A program made the translations under genes and the position numbers. The notes under the pieces are model-generated. The model saw nothing but the letters and a program-made list of their open reading frames with translations. It ran no database searches and had not been told where the DNA came from. This document shows, piece after piece, positions 28,346 through 36,905 of a stretch of 50,571 bases of DNA (positions within the stretch are counted from its first letter, which is position 1; each line of letters starts with the position of its first letter). Source of the stretch: an uncultured Alphaproteobacteria bacterium (lineage in GTDB: Bacteria; Pseudomonadota; Alphaproteobacteria; RF32; CAG-239); the NCBI GenBank assembly GCA_944393725.1, contig CALYBC010000030.1:1-50571 (forward strand). Direction: 5' to 3'.

Positions 28346-29194
28346 TTATTTGATTAATCCCGGCACAACAGGCTTTGCACCACTACCGGTCCCCGATCCA
28401 CTCAAAACACACGCTGCAGCACCACCGGTTAACTTTCCGCTGTAAATAAACACATTAAATTTACTACTCATTGACGGCTTTGGCGGTGTCCACTCATTTT
28501 CCCAATGTGTTGTTTCGGAACTTCCCGGGATTCCGCTGCTATAATCAGGAAGCTTTGCAGTTTCAATTCTTATAACCCCCATTTGAGTAGATTCGGTAAA
28601 ATCTGCATCACATAATACCTTAGTTAATTCTGATGACTTATAGGATGTTATTTCCGACAGCAATCTACCATCACACAATAACCAACCATTATGATCATTA
28701 ATCTGTAATGAATATTTTATCTCTCCGGCCTTTGCTTCCATATCACACAACACCGCTGTTGTATCAAGCGGACACTTTACATATCCCCCCGGACAATCTG
28801 CGGCTCTATCGACATATCCCATACTTGCACAGGTCGGTTCATCTGCAGGAATGGCATTTTGCTTTGTAGAAGAGCTGATTGAGCTATCTTCTTTATTTAC
28901 GGCATAAGCATATACTTTACCATAGCTGCAATAAGACCACCAATTGCAAGTTTCATCCTCACAAGACGAACTGCTTATTGCCGGAGCTATAGATAGTTTA
29001 ACATCATCTACAGAAGCCTCTCCATCACACTGCTTAAACCTGTTATCAAACGGACAAGAGATACCATCGTTAATACAAGCCGAATAAGTATACCCAAAAT
29101 TTCGACATTGCGGAACATCACCGCAATACATTGCTTGTGCGGCAGATATCACCGAAGATGTAAACACTAAGGTCAATAATGATAATTTTGTCAT
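28346..29194 (-). CDS. Secreted Cys-motif/tail-collar-like protein B3 (reduced)
   Basis: This 282-residue member of the B family has a signal peptide ending near A21. Module 1 keeps the Cys motif (C24, C30, C40, C47, C56) but its collar part is reduced to about 60 residues without His-x-His. Module 2 has C122, C134, C141, C150, then GEIKYSLQINDHNGWLLCDG, a shortened loop region, KLPDYSS and FNVFIYSGKL. The His-x-His loop is missing in module 2 as well. A 27-residue Gly/Ser-rich tail follows the usual end. Start at 29194 is fixed by AGGAGG; the frame continues upstream into A3. It follows A3 by 10 nt. Confidence 0.8.
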   Translation of the reverse strand: MTKLSLLTLVFTSSVISAAQAMYCGDVPQCRNFGYTYSACINDGISCPFDNRFKQCDGEASVDDVKLSIAPAISSSSCEDETCNWWSYCSYGKVYAYAVNKEDSSISSSTKQNAIPADEPTCASMGYVDRAADCPGGYVKCPLDTTAVLCDMEAKAGEIKYSLQINDHNGWLLCDGRLLSEITSYKSSELTKVLCDADFTESTQMGVIRIETAKLPDYSSGIPGSSETTHWENEWTPPKPSMSSKFNVFIYSGKLTGGAAACVLSGSGTGSGAKPVVPGLIK

Positions 29195-29204
29195 TTCACA
29201 CCTC

Positions 29205-29681
29205 CTAATCTTCCGGATATCCGTTAAAAATAAATGCGTTCTCTTCTCCCTCCATATCACAATTATAAATATCTCTGCTGCTGATATTAGGCAGCTGGGC
29301 TATTTCAGCACCTGACAACCCAATATCATTTCCGGGAGCAAAAAGAACATCTGTTGTTTTAAAACCTCGATATTTAAGAATGTCTATCAATCCTTGAGTC
29401 ATTTCTACATCTTTTTCTGTACGTCCGTTACAACGCAGCCAACCATCATGGTCGACCGTTTGGGATGAATATTTAATATCTCCAACTGTTGCCACATGAT
29501 CACATCTCACACAGTCGGCATCAAACGGACAAGTAAAATACCTTCCAGGGCACTGCGATTTATCAGTTACATTATACCCCAATTCTCCACATGTAACCGC
29601 ATAAGCACCATTAGCCGTTCCTAAAAGACAAGCCCATCCAAGCAAAATGACCAGCACCATATTTTTCACACATCTGAGCAT
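29205..29681 (-). CDS. Secreted Cys-motif/tail-collar-like protein A3 (reduced)
   Basis: This 158-residue member of the A family has a signal peptide (residues 8-28), one Cys motif (C31, C44, C51, C57, C60; CPGRYFTCPFDADCVRCD), VGDIKYSSQTVDHDGWLRCNG, then a short collar remnant (AQLPNIS, AFIFNGYPED). The LPN-x-FLRG and His-x-His parts of A1/A2 are gone. ATG 29681 has AAGGAG 8 nt upstream. It lies upstream of B3 as A lies upstream of B at the first locus, so the two-gene order is conserved in all three pairs. Confidence 0.8.
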   Translation of the reverse strand: MLRCVKNMVLVILLGWACLLGTANGAYAVTCGELGYNVTDKSQCPGRYFTCPFDADCVRCDHVATVGDIKYSSQTVDHDGWLRCNGRTEKDVEMTQGLIDILKYRGFKTTDVLFAPGNDIGLSGAEIAQLPNISSRDIYNCDMEGEENAFIFNGYPED

Positions 29682-29796
29682 AGCAACATCTCCTTATTTA
29701 GGAAAATTCAAAACCTTATACCAACACTTTAAAATCAATTAGTTAAAAAAAGAATAATTAAAACCTCACCCGCATTAAAAATTTGTCACTACCTTT

Positions 29797-29805
29797 ATTG
29801 TATCA
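29797..29805 (-). promoter_or_regulatory. Extended -10 promoter element of the A3-B3 pair
   Basis: Minus strand TGATACAAT, the same nine bases as the A1 promoter. The -35 region is poor, so an extended -10 is the likely basis. The leader to the A3 start would be about 110 nt. Confidence 0.4.
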
Positions 29806-29855
29806 TTTTTTTGTAATTTTTTATGTTACATTTTTATTAATTTGCGTTAATCTGC

Positions 29856-29890
29856 AAAAAGCCGTCTGCACTCCACACAGACGACTTTTT
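29856..29890 (-). terminator. Terminator of grpE
   Basis: A stem of AAAAAG-C-CGTCTG with CAGACG-A-CTTTTT (one mismatch), loop 29869-29877. It lies 30 nt beyond the grpE stop, with U-rich ends on both strands. Confidence 0.8.
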
Positions 29891-29920
29891 TAATTTTTTC
29901 AATACTATCGAATACTAAAT

Positions 29921-30472
29921 TCAGGCCTTTGTAACAACGACCATTGCTTCTCTTAAGATTCTGTCATGAATCATATATCCGGTCTGTACCTCGGCGACAA
30001 TGGTACCGACGGGTTTTGTCTTATCCTCAACCTCTTGTATGACGCGATGGAAATTCGGATTAAACACCGTGCCTATGACCTCCATTTTGTGAATATCAAA
30101 CTTATTAAACACTTTGGTCAAATCATTTTGTGTGAGTTTAACCCCATCCAACAGACCCTTACAAACATCATCACCGTTAGAAGCATCTATCGCCCTTTGC
30201 AAATTATCGGCAACCGCCAACAAATCCTTAGCAAAAGATGATATTGCATATTTATTGTTTTTTTCTATTTCTTGCTGACATCTTTTTTTGGTATTTTCAA
30301 GTTCGGCATAAGCTCGTAAATAGTCTTCCTTAAGTTTTTTGTTCTCAGCATTCAATGCATCAACATCAACCTTTTCATCTGCGGATTCCACTTCCTCTGA
30401 TACCTCTTGTGGATTCCCTTCTTCATTCATTTCCAAATTTTCTTCATCTAAATGTTTCTTATTTTTAGTCAT
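29921..30472 (-). CDS. grpE: Nucleotide exchange factor GrpE
   Basis: GrpE releases ADP from DnaK in the heat-shock chaperone cycle. The acidic N-terminus (about residues 1-45) is followed by the long dimeric helix (LKEDYLRAYAELENTKKRCQQEIEKN), ISSFAKDLLAVADNLQRAI, and the beta domain with KFDIHKMEVIGTVFNPNFHRVIQE and VQTGYMIHDRILREAMVVV. Length 183 is normal. It is not next to dnaK, dnaJ or hrcA here. It is divergent from glgA with overlapping promoters. Confidence 0.95.
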   Translation of the reverse strand: MTKNKKHLDEENLEMNEEGNPQEVSEEVESADEKVDVDALNAENKKLKEDYLRAYAELENTKKRCQQEIEKNNKYAISSFAKDLLAVADNLQRAIDASNGDDVCKGLLDGVKLTQNDLTKVFNKFDIHKMEVIGTVFNPNFHRVIQEVEDKTKPVGTIVAEVQTGYMIHDRILREAMVVVTKA

Positions 30473-30523
30473 TTTGCTTCCCGACCTGTTAACAAATATT
30501 TATACATTCCTCAATATACTAAA

Positions 30524-30568
30524 TATTTAGTGAGTAATACTTGACAAGTCAAGAGCTATGCATATTAA
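30524..30568. promoter_or_regulatory. Overlapping divergent promoters of grpE and glgA with a shared inverted repeat
   Basis: Plus strand (glgA): TTGACA 30541-30546, 16-nt spacer, TATTAA 30563-30568. Minus strand (grpE): TTGACT 30547-30552, 17-nt spacer, TAAATA 30524-30529. The two -35 elements sit back to back and form the inverted repeat CTTGAC-AA-GTCAAG at 30540-30553. RNA polymerase cannot hold both at once, so the genes may be expressed in alternation, or a regulator may bind the repeat. CTTG at the grpE -35 also suits a heat-shock sigma factor. Confidence 0.6.
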
Positions 30569-30612
30569 TAATAACACAATAAAGCTTTTTTAAGTAAGAA
30601 AGACATTCAGAG

Positions 30613-32640
30613 ATGGCTAAGACAAGAATAAATACTGATATTTTGCAAAGCACGACATTTTTGCCATCAAAATTCAACAAGAAAAAATTCACCGTTACTT
30701 ACACTATTCCCTCAAACCCCTACGCTTTGGAGATACAAAACACCGGCAAGCTTCAATGTTACGGCAGACACCCCTGGCCCCACCTTGACAAAATCAACGG
30801 TTGGATGCTATCGGCTGAGACTGCCACTTTTATGAAGGCCGGCGGCTTAGGCATGATTGCCTCGGAATTGCCTGAAGCATTCAATCGTCGTTTTCAAAAA
30901 CAAGGTGACAGGATAGCCGTTGTAACCCCAATGTACATCGGCGATACCGGCAAGAAAAAAGCATATCTTAAAAACAACACATATGAGGGAGCCGAACATA
31001 AAAATATCACGGTTACCAAAATTACCGAATATGTAGTTCCGTTTATGAACGAAAATGAAGAATTTATAGAACATAAAATCGATGTATATACCGGAACTTG
31101 CGAACATACTCCCTATGTATTTTTATACAATGAGCACTTTTTCGGCATAGACCCGCATCCGCAAAACCCCACGGCTCAAGACGGCTGCTATATCATGAAT
31201 AAACACGGTGTTAACGAGGTTGAACGTTTTGCGTTCTTCTCCAAAGCTGTTTACCTCTTGGTAAGAGCCGCAATTAAAGACAACCAATCACCCAATGTTA
31301 TTATCGCCAATGACTGGCACTCCGGAGCGATTTCAGGACTAACCAAATACTTGCCGATGGCTCTTCTCAATTCTAAGCAAATAAGCGAAGACGAAGCCGA
31401 TAAAATACGTTCGATTCCAATCATTCACATTGCCCATCACCTAGGGTATCAAGGTTGGGACTATGACAATACGGCGCGGATTCTAAATTCTTTATATGAA
31501 GAACACACGGCTTTTGTTTTCAAAAATGCCAAACCGGTTAAAAATTCAAATCCCCGCACCACCAATACACTAATTGTACACGATTGCTACAATCAGGCCT
31601 CATGCAATTTCCATTTGGCCGACCGCGTTATCACCGTTTCTAAAAATTACCTTGAAGAAGTATCAAAAGAATTAGGCTTTGGCCATGACTTCCGTGATAT
31701 CTTAAAAATCCGCAAGGATCATCGCACATTTTTTGGCATTGTTAACGGCTATGATAAGAACCTTATTTCACCCAATGCTCAAAAAATATCCGACATTAAT
31801 AAATTTTTTGGCGACACATCATTCAAAACCTTTGATGAAAATTCTCTGGAATTGAAAAAACATAACAAAGAAGAATTTATAAAACTGATATCTAAAATAT
31901 CTGCCGACAAAGCGTACAAAGACAAAGTTATACCTTTGATTGAAACCTACAAGTTTGAAGACATCAGCCGCGATATCAAAGATGCTGGCAAAGTTCCGAT
32001 TGTCTGTGCCACCTCACGTTTGGTAGAACAAAAAGGCTATGATATTGCGGCTCAATCAATTATTGAATGTATGCGTCAACATGCACTAAAAGGCCTCGAA
32101 AAGCCCATATTTGTCTTGGGCGGAGCCGGAGACACCGAACTTTTTTCAATGCTAAAACGACTAAAAGACAAAGCCGCAAAAATTGATAAAGAAGCTGCCA
32201 AACGCATTTATGTTTTCAGAGGCTACAAAGACCAATTTGCCTATGCCATTCAACTATCGGCCGACTTTTACCTTATGCCAAGCCGTTTTGAACCCTGCGG
32301 TTTAACTCAAATGGAAGCTTTTGCTAAAGGCTCTCTGCCGGTTGCGATGTCCACCGGCGGCTTAGTTGATACCATAGAAGACAAGGTTGACGGATTCCGC
32401 ACCGAAGTATTTTTCAGCGACAACCGTCATGTCTATGGCAACAACATCACCGCGCGCCGTGTCAAAACCAACGAAAACGCCTATACCGAAACTCTTGATA
32501 AGGCTCTTAGTACTTTCTACGAAAACCCCGAGCTTATTCTTGATATGCAACAAAAAGCCATGCAAAAAGACTTTAGCTGGGATGTTAAAGGCGGTTCACT
32601 GGAAAAATATAGTAATCTGCTAAGATACGGACATCTGTAA
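30613..32640 (+). CDS. glgA: Glycogen/starch synthase (GT5), long form
   Basis: It transfers glucose from a nucleotide sugar (ADP-glucose in most bacteria) to alpha-glucan. GT5 motifs: KAGGLG at residues 75-80 with ETATFM before it, ANDWHSGAI, IIHIAHHLGYQGWDY, GIVNGYDKN (the VNGID equivalent), CATSRLVEQKGYDI, and the catalytic-site segment MPSRFEPCGLTQMEAFAKGSLP plus STGGLVDTI. At 675 residues it is about 190 longer than E. coli GlgA; the extra length is a 60-residue N-terminal extension and insertions in the centre (about residues 330-460). No other glycogen genes are in view. Confidence 0.9.
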   Translation: MAKTRINTDILQSTTFLPSKFNKKKFTVTYTIPSNPYALEIQNTGKLQCYGRHPWPHLDKINGWMLSAETATFMKAGGLGMIASELPEAFNRRFQKQGDRIAVVTPMYIGDTGKKKAYLKNNTYEGAEHKNITVTKITEYVVPFMNENEEFIEHKIDVYTGTCEHTPYVFLYNEHFFGIDPHPQNPTAQDGCYIMNKHGVNEVERFAFFSKAVYLLVRAAIKDNQSPNVIIANDWHSGAISGLTKYLPMALLNSKQISEDEADKIRSIPIIHIAHHLGYQGWDYDNTARILNSLYEEHTAFVFKNAKPVKNSNPRTTNTLIVHDCYNQASCNFHLADRVITVSKNYLEEVSKELGFGHDFRDILKIRKDHRTFFGIVNGYDKNLISPNAQKISDINKFFGDTSFKTFDENSLELKKHNKEEFIKLISKISADKAYKDKVIPLIETYKFEDISRDIKDAGKVPIVCATSRLVEQKGYDIAAQSIIECMRQHALKGLEKPIFVLGGAGDTELFSMLKRLKDKAAKIDKEAAKRIYVFRGYKDQFAYAIQLSADFYLMPSRFEPCGLTQMEAFAKGSLPVAMSTGGLVDTIEDKVDGFRTEVFFSDNRHVYGNNITARRVKTNENAYTETLDKALSTFYENPELILDMQQKAMQKDFSWDVKGGSLEKYSNLLRYGHL

Positions 32641-32690
32641 AACTACTGTTTATTGCCGCAGATTCTTGTTGCGAAAACAGGGATAATTCC

Positions 32691-32718
32691 TTACAATCAT
32701 CTCCATGTTTTATATAAT
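32691..32718 (+). promoter_or_regulatory. Possible promoter of rph-rdgB-addB-addA
   Basis: TTACAA (32691-32696), a 16-nt spacer and a perfect TATAAT (32713-32718). The predicted transcript start would fall close to the ribosome site at 32721-32726, leaving an unusually short leader, so the exact start may differ. Confidence 0.4.
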
Positions 32719-32732
32719 GTAAGGACAACAAA

Positions 32733-33443
32733 ATGCGTGCATCAAATCGTCAAAACAATCAACTTCGTAATATAGAGTTTATCACCAACTTTAACCCCTA
32801 TGCCGAAGGTTCTTGCTTGGTTAAATACGGCAACACCCATGTTATCTGCACTGCTTCAGTTGACGAAAAAGTCCCCTCTTGGCTTAAAGGCCAAGAAAAA
32901 GGTTGGATTACCGCCGAGTATGCCATGCTGCCGCGATCAACCCAAACTCGCATCCAAAGAGAAAGCAAAAAGCCCTCCGGCCGCACCCAAGAAATTCAAA
33001 GACTTATCGGACGCTCGTTGCGTTCTGTGGTTGACTTAAGCAAAATGCCGGAAATCTGCATAACCATTGATTGCGATGTCATTCAAGCCGACGGTGGCAC
33101 CAGAGTTGCCTCAATCTCCGGCGGTTTCATCGCGTTATACATAGCAATCCAAAAGCTCTTGCAAGAAGGCAAAATTTCCGCAAACCCCATCAGAGAATTT
33201 GTTGCCGCGGTTTCTTGTGATATTTATCAAGGCGAAGCAATCATTGATGTAGACTACGATGAGGATTCTAACTCTCAAGTAGATATGAACTTCATTATGA
33301 CCGAAAGCGGTAAGATTGTCGAAATTCAAGGCACTGCCGAAGGCGAACCTTTCAGCGAAGAAGAATTTAATCAACTTTTGCAAATGGGCAAACAAGGTAT
33401 CAAAGAAATCATTGCCAAACAAAAGGAAGCACTGTCATGTTAA
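32733..33443 (+). CDS. rph: Ribonuclease PH
   Basis: It trims tRNA 3' ends by phosphorolysis. Signature segments: GSCLVKYGNTHVICTASV, ITAEYAMLPRSTQTRIQRE, GRTQEIQRLIGRSLRSVVDL, TIDCDVIQADGGTRVASISGG and VDYDEDSNSQVDMNFIMTESG. Length 236 is standard. AAGGAC precedes the ATG. The stop overlaps the start of rdgB by 7 nt, a common rph-rdgB arrangement. Confidence 0.97.
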   Translation: MRASNRQNNQLRNIEFITNFNPYAEGSCLVKYGNTHVICTASVDEKVPSWLKGQEKGWITAEYAMLPRSTQTRIQRESKKPSGRTQEIQRLIGRSLRSVVDLSKMPEICITIDCDVIQADGGTRVASISGGFIALYIAIQKLLQEGKISANPIREFVAAVSCDIYQGEAIIDVDYDEDSNSQVDMNFIMTESGKIVEIQGTAEGEPFSEEEFNQLLQMGKQGIKEIIAKQKEALSC

Positions 33444-34024
33444 AAGAATTGGTAATTGCCTCACATAATCAGGGCAAAATTAACGAGTTCAAACAAATGC
33501 TCGAACCCTTGGGAGTAAAGATTTATTCGGCATCCGAGCTTAATCTGCCCGATGTTGAAGAAACCGGCACTACTTTTAAAGAAAATGCCGCACTTAAAGC
33601 CGAGGCTTTATCACAAATATCCGGCAAGCCTTGCTTAGCTGACGATTCCGGTCTTTGTGTTGATGCTCTGGGCGGCCGCCCCGGAGTATATTCCGCTCGC
33701 TATGCCCCAAACCGCGATTTTGATAAAGCCATGATCATGCTCATAAATGAGCTCAAAGACAGTGGTTCTGATGATTGGTCGGCACATTTTTCTTGTGTTC
33801 TTGCTCTAAAAGAACCCGATAGACCGACCAGATTCTACGAAGGCAAAGTAGAAGGTCGCATAACTGCCGACCGCAAAGGCTCCAACGGTTTTGGCTTTGA
33901 CCCTGTTTTTATCCCGCAAGGCTATGAAAGGACCTTTGCCGAAATGAGTTCGGAAGAAAAACAAAATCTTTCCCACCGCGGTAAAGCCGTTGCCGCCTTT
34001 TTACAAAAGGAATTTAATGCCTAA
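33437..34024 (+). CDS. rdgB: XTP/dITP diphosphatase (non-canonical purine NTP pyrophosphatase)
   Basis: It hydrolyses ITP, dITP and XTP to monophosphates to keep them out of DNA and RNA. Motifs: IASHNQGKINEFKQML at the N-terminus, ETGTTFKENAALKA, ADDSGLCVDALGGRPGVYSARY (metal-binding Asp), GFGFDPVF and LSHRGKA. Length 195 is standard. Overlaps with rph and addB show translational coupling. The name reflects the link between purine hygiene and recombination, and here it is directly upstream of addAB. Confidence 0.97.
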   Translation: MLKELVIASHNQGKINEFKQMLEPLGVKIYSASELNLPDVEETGTTFKENAALKAEALSQISGKPCLADDSGLCVDALGGRPGVYSARYAPNRDFDKAMIMLINELKDSGSDDWSAHFSCVLALKEPDRPTRFYEGKVEGRITADRKGSNGFGFDPVFIPQGYERTFAEMSSEEKQNLSHRGKAVAAFLQKEFNA

Positions 34025-36905
34025 GATATATAATGTTTCAAGCTCCAACAGCTTTGTTGAAACTCTTGCGCACAAGCTTTTGCAAGAATATTCAAGCAAC
34101 GAATTAGGCTTATCCGAAGTCTTGATTCTTCTGCCCAACCGCCGTGCTTGTCGCAGTTTGGCCGAGGCTTTTGTAAGACAAAAAGGCATGTCCCCGACCT
34201 TATTGCCGCAAATGCGCGCCATCGGCGATGTTAAAGAAGACGAACTCATATTAAGCGGCATAAACTCGGCCGAAGAATTTTTAAATTTACCTCCGGCTAT
34301 TAACGATTTGGAACGCACCATGCTGTTTATGCGTCTGATAATGGGGCGACACCAAGAATTTGGGCTTGTAGAAATATCTCCGGCTCAAGCTTGCTATCTG
34401 GCCCAAGAACTTGGCAACCTGATTGACAATGCCGACATGCAGGAACTAAATTGGGATAATCTCAAAAATATTGTCCCCGAAGAATATGCCTCTCACTGGC
34501 AAGAAACTCTAAAATTCTTAAGCATTATCACCACATACTGGCCCAATATTTTATCAGAACGCGGAGTAATTGATGCCGGCAAACGCAAAAGCATTCTGCT
34601 TTATAAACAAAGCGAGCTATGGCAAAAAAATCCCCCCAAGCAAAGAATTATCATCGCCGGCTCAACCGCAGTTTCTCCGGCAATGAAAGAATTGGTAAAA
34701 ACGGTTTTGTCACTACCGCAAGGCGAAGTATGGCTCTCAGGATTAGATACTCTGCTTGAAGATGAAGCATGGGATATGGTTGACGACACTCATCCGCAAT
34801 TTGAGCTCAAACAACTTTTAGAATTTCTAAAAATCTCAAGACACGATGTTATTCCGGCAGTTTCACCGCAAAATCCGCAACGCGAAAAACTAATCAGCGA
34901 AATTATGCGTCCGGCCGCATCGACCCAAAAATGGCAGCACCTTGCCCACAATTTTGATGCTGTTGCTTTATCCGGCATAAATCTTACCGAGTACAAAGAC
35001 ACCCGTTGCGAGGCACTCGGAATTGCCATACTCATCCGCCAAACTTTGGAAACTGAAGGCAAAACCATAGCTCTTATAACTCCTGACCGAACTTTGGCAC
35101 GCCGTGTTGCTTCCGAACTCAAAAGATGGAATATTGTTGTTGATGATTCTGCCGGTATCCCTCTGGCACAAACCGCTTGGGGTATATTTATGCGTCTTTG
35201 CTTAAAAGCATCTTTACAAGATGCCGACAAAGTTACGATTCTGTCTTTATTAAAAACCAAACTTTTTGCTTGCGGATATTCGCTTTCGCAAAAACAAAAT
35301 TTGGTCTCTCGCTTAGATAAAAATTTATGGCGTTCGGCACTTGAAGATAAAGATGCTACAGAGTTTTTACAAAAGATAACCGAAAAAACCGCCGCTTTAA
35401 GAAAACTTCTAAAAGAAGAAAAAGCCTCTCTGCCGGATTTATTAAAGGCTCATACACTTTTAGCCGAAGACTTAAGCTCTACGGAACAAGAAGCCGGCTC
35501 TGCCATATTGTGGCAAGATGACGACGGCGAAGCCGGAGCCGCATTCATCTCCTCTTGGCTGGAAGAGGCAGCAACTTTGGGCGAAATAAGCACCGAAGAA
35601 TATTCTTCATTTTTTGACGCAATGATGAACGGAATTATGGTCCGAAGCAAACACAAATCACATCCCCGCGTCAAAATCTTAGGTCCCATAGAAGCCCGCC
35701 TTAACCACTATGATACCGTTATACTGGGTGAAGTAACCGAAGGCATATGGCCGCTTACCATAAGTGCAGACCCGTGGATGTCACGCCCTATGAAAAAAGA
35801 TTTCGGCTTTTTTCTACCCGAAAGACAAGTCGGAGTACTTGGACTTGATTTCAGCAATCTTCTGGGAGCCAAAGAGGTATATCTGACCCATGCCAAAAGC
35901 AAAGACAGCACCCCGACCATCAAGTCGCGTTGGTGGATGAGATTAGAAACCATTCTGCAAAGTTTAGACCTCCCCAAAGAATATCTGTCATCTTCCCCGC
36001 TTTCGCAATGGAGCGAAGACATAGATAAACCTAAAGAATTCATCAAAATTTCTGCTCCGTCGCCCAAACCACCGGTTTATTCCCGTCCTCGCAAAATGTC
36101 GGCCAGCGCTGTCGAAAAATTAATGCGTGACCCCTACAATGTTTTTGCCGAATACATACTAAAACTCAAACCACTTGACGATTTGGAAGCCGAAATGGAT
36201 ATGTCAGACTTTGGCAACATCGTTCACAAAGTACTTGAAAATTTTTGCCGCACTTACCCTCATCAATACCCCAAAGATGCCCAATCTATACTTCTTAATA
36301 TGGGTGCAGAAGCCTTTGCTGCCCAATCGGTAACCACGGAAAAAAGAGCTTTTTGGTGGCCAAAGTACCAAAAAATGGTCGATTGGATTGTTAAAAACGA
36401 AGAAGATTATCGTCATAATATTCAAAACATTTATTGCGAAACCTGGGGACATATGAATATTCCCAATCTCCCCGGCGGTGATTTTGAAATTTATGCCAAA
36501 GCCGACCGTATTGATCAAAATGTTGACGGCACACTCAACATAATCGACTACAAAACCGGACACGCCCGCTCTGTCAAAGAGATAGAAAGCGGCTATTATC
36601 CTCAGCTTCCGCTCGAAGCCTTGATAGCAGAAAGCGGCGGCTTTGACGGAATTCCGGCGGCTGATGTATCTTCTTTAATGTATTGGAAATTAGGCGACAA
36701 AGTTATTGCCATAGATGAAGGTACTGCCGAAATCATTAATAACGCCAAAGAAAACCTTATTCGCCTGATTAACATTTTTGACTTTGCCGAAACCGGATAT
36801 CTAAGCCGTCCCAACCCCAAACACCTTGATGAATATTCAAAATACGAACATCTTGCTCGTGTCCGCGAATGGTCGGTAAAAGACGAAGATGAAGGAGGCG
36901 AATAA
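34017..36905 (+). CDS. addB: Double-strand break repair protein AddB
   Basis: AddB is the second nuclease subunit of the AddAB helicase-nuclease that resects DNA ends for RecA. The protein has a degenerate UvrD-like core (VLILLPNRRACRSLAEAFVR at residues 35-54) and a C-terminal PD-(D/E)XK nuclease with IVHKVLENF, EIYAKADRIDQN and IIDYKTGHARS. It is of the alphaproteobacterial AddB type. ATG 34017 is chosen because AAAGGA precedes it and it overlaps the rdgB stop by 8 nt; the frame is open to 33990. Length is 962. Its stop overlaps the addA start (TAATG). Confidence 0.93.
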   Translation: MPKIYNVSSSNSFVETLAHKLLQEYSSNELGLSEVLILLPNRRACRSLAEAFVRQKGMSPTLLPQMRAIGDVKEDELILSGINSAEEFLNLPPAINDLERTMLFMRLIMGRHQEFGLVEISPAQACYLAQELGNLIDNADMQELNWDNLKNIVPEEYASHWQETLKFLSIITTYWPNILSERGVIDAGKRKSILLYKQSELWQKNPPKQRIIIAGSTAVSPAMKELVKTVLSLPQGEVWLSGLDTLLEDEAWDMVDDTHPQFELKQLLEFLKISRHDVIPAVSPQNPQREKLISEIMRPAASTQKWQHLAHNFDAVALSGINLTEYKDTRCEALGIAILIRQTLETEGKTIALITPDRTLARRVASELKRWNIVVDDSAGIPLAQTAWGIFMRLCLKASLQDADKVTILSLLKTKLFACGYSLSQKQNLVSRLDKNLWRSALEDKDATEFLQKITEKTAALRKLLKEEKASLPDLLKAHTLLAEDLSSTEQEAGSAILWQDDDGEAGAAFISSWLEEAATLGEISTEEYSSFFDAMMNGIMVRSKHKSHPRVKILGPIEARLNHYDTVILGEVTEGIWPLTISADPWMSRPMKKDFGFFLPERQVGVLGLDFSNLLGAKEVYLTHAKSKDSTPTIKSRWWMRLETILQSLDLPKEYLSSSPLSQWSEDIDKPKEFIKISAPSPKPPVYSRPRKMSASAVEKLMRDPYNVFAEYILKLKPLDDLEAEMDMSDFGNIVHKVLENFCRTYPHQYPKDAQSILLNMGAEAFAAQSVTTEKRAFWWPKYQKMVDWIVKNEEDYRHNIQNIYCETWGHMNIPNLPGGDFEIYAKADRIDQNVDGTLNIIDYKTGHARSVKEIESGYYPQLPLEALIAESGGFDGIPAADVSSLMYWKLGDKVIAIDEGTAEIINNAKENLIRLINIFDFAETGYLSRPNPKHLDEYSKYEHLARVREWSVKDEDEGGE

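Noticed and set aside
29195..29260. Longer start of B3 inside A3
   Set aside because: A strong AGGAGG lies just before ATG 29194, where a signal peptide begins.
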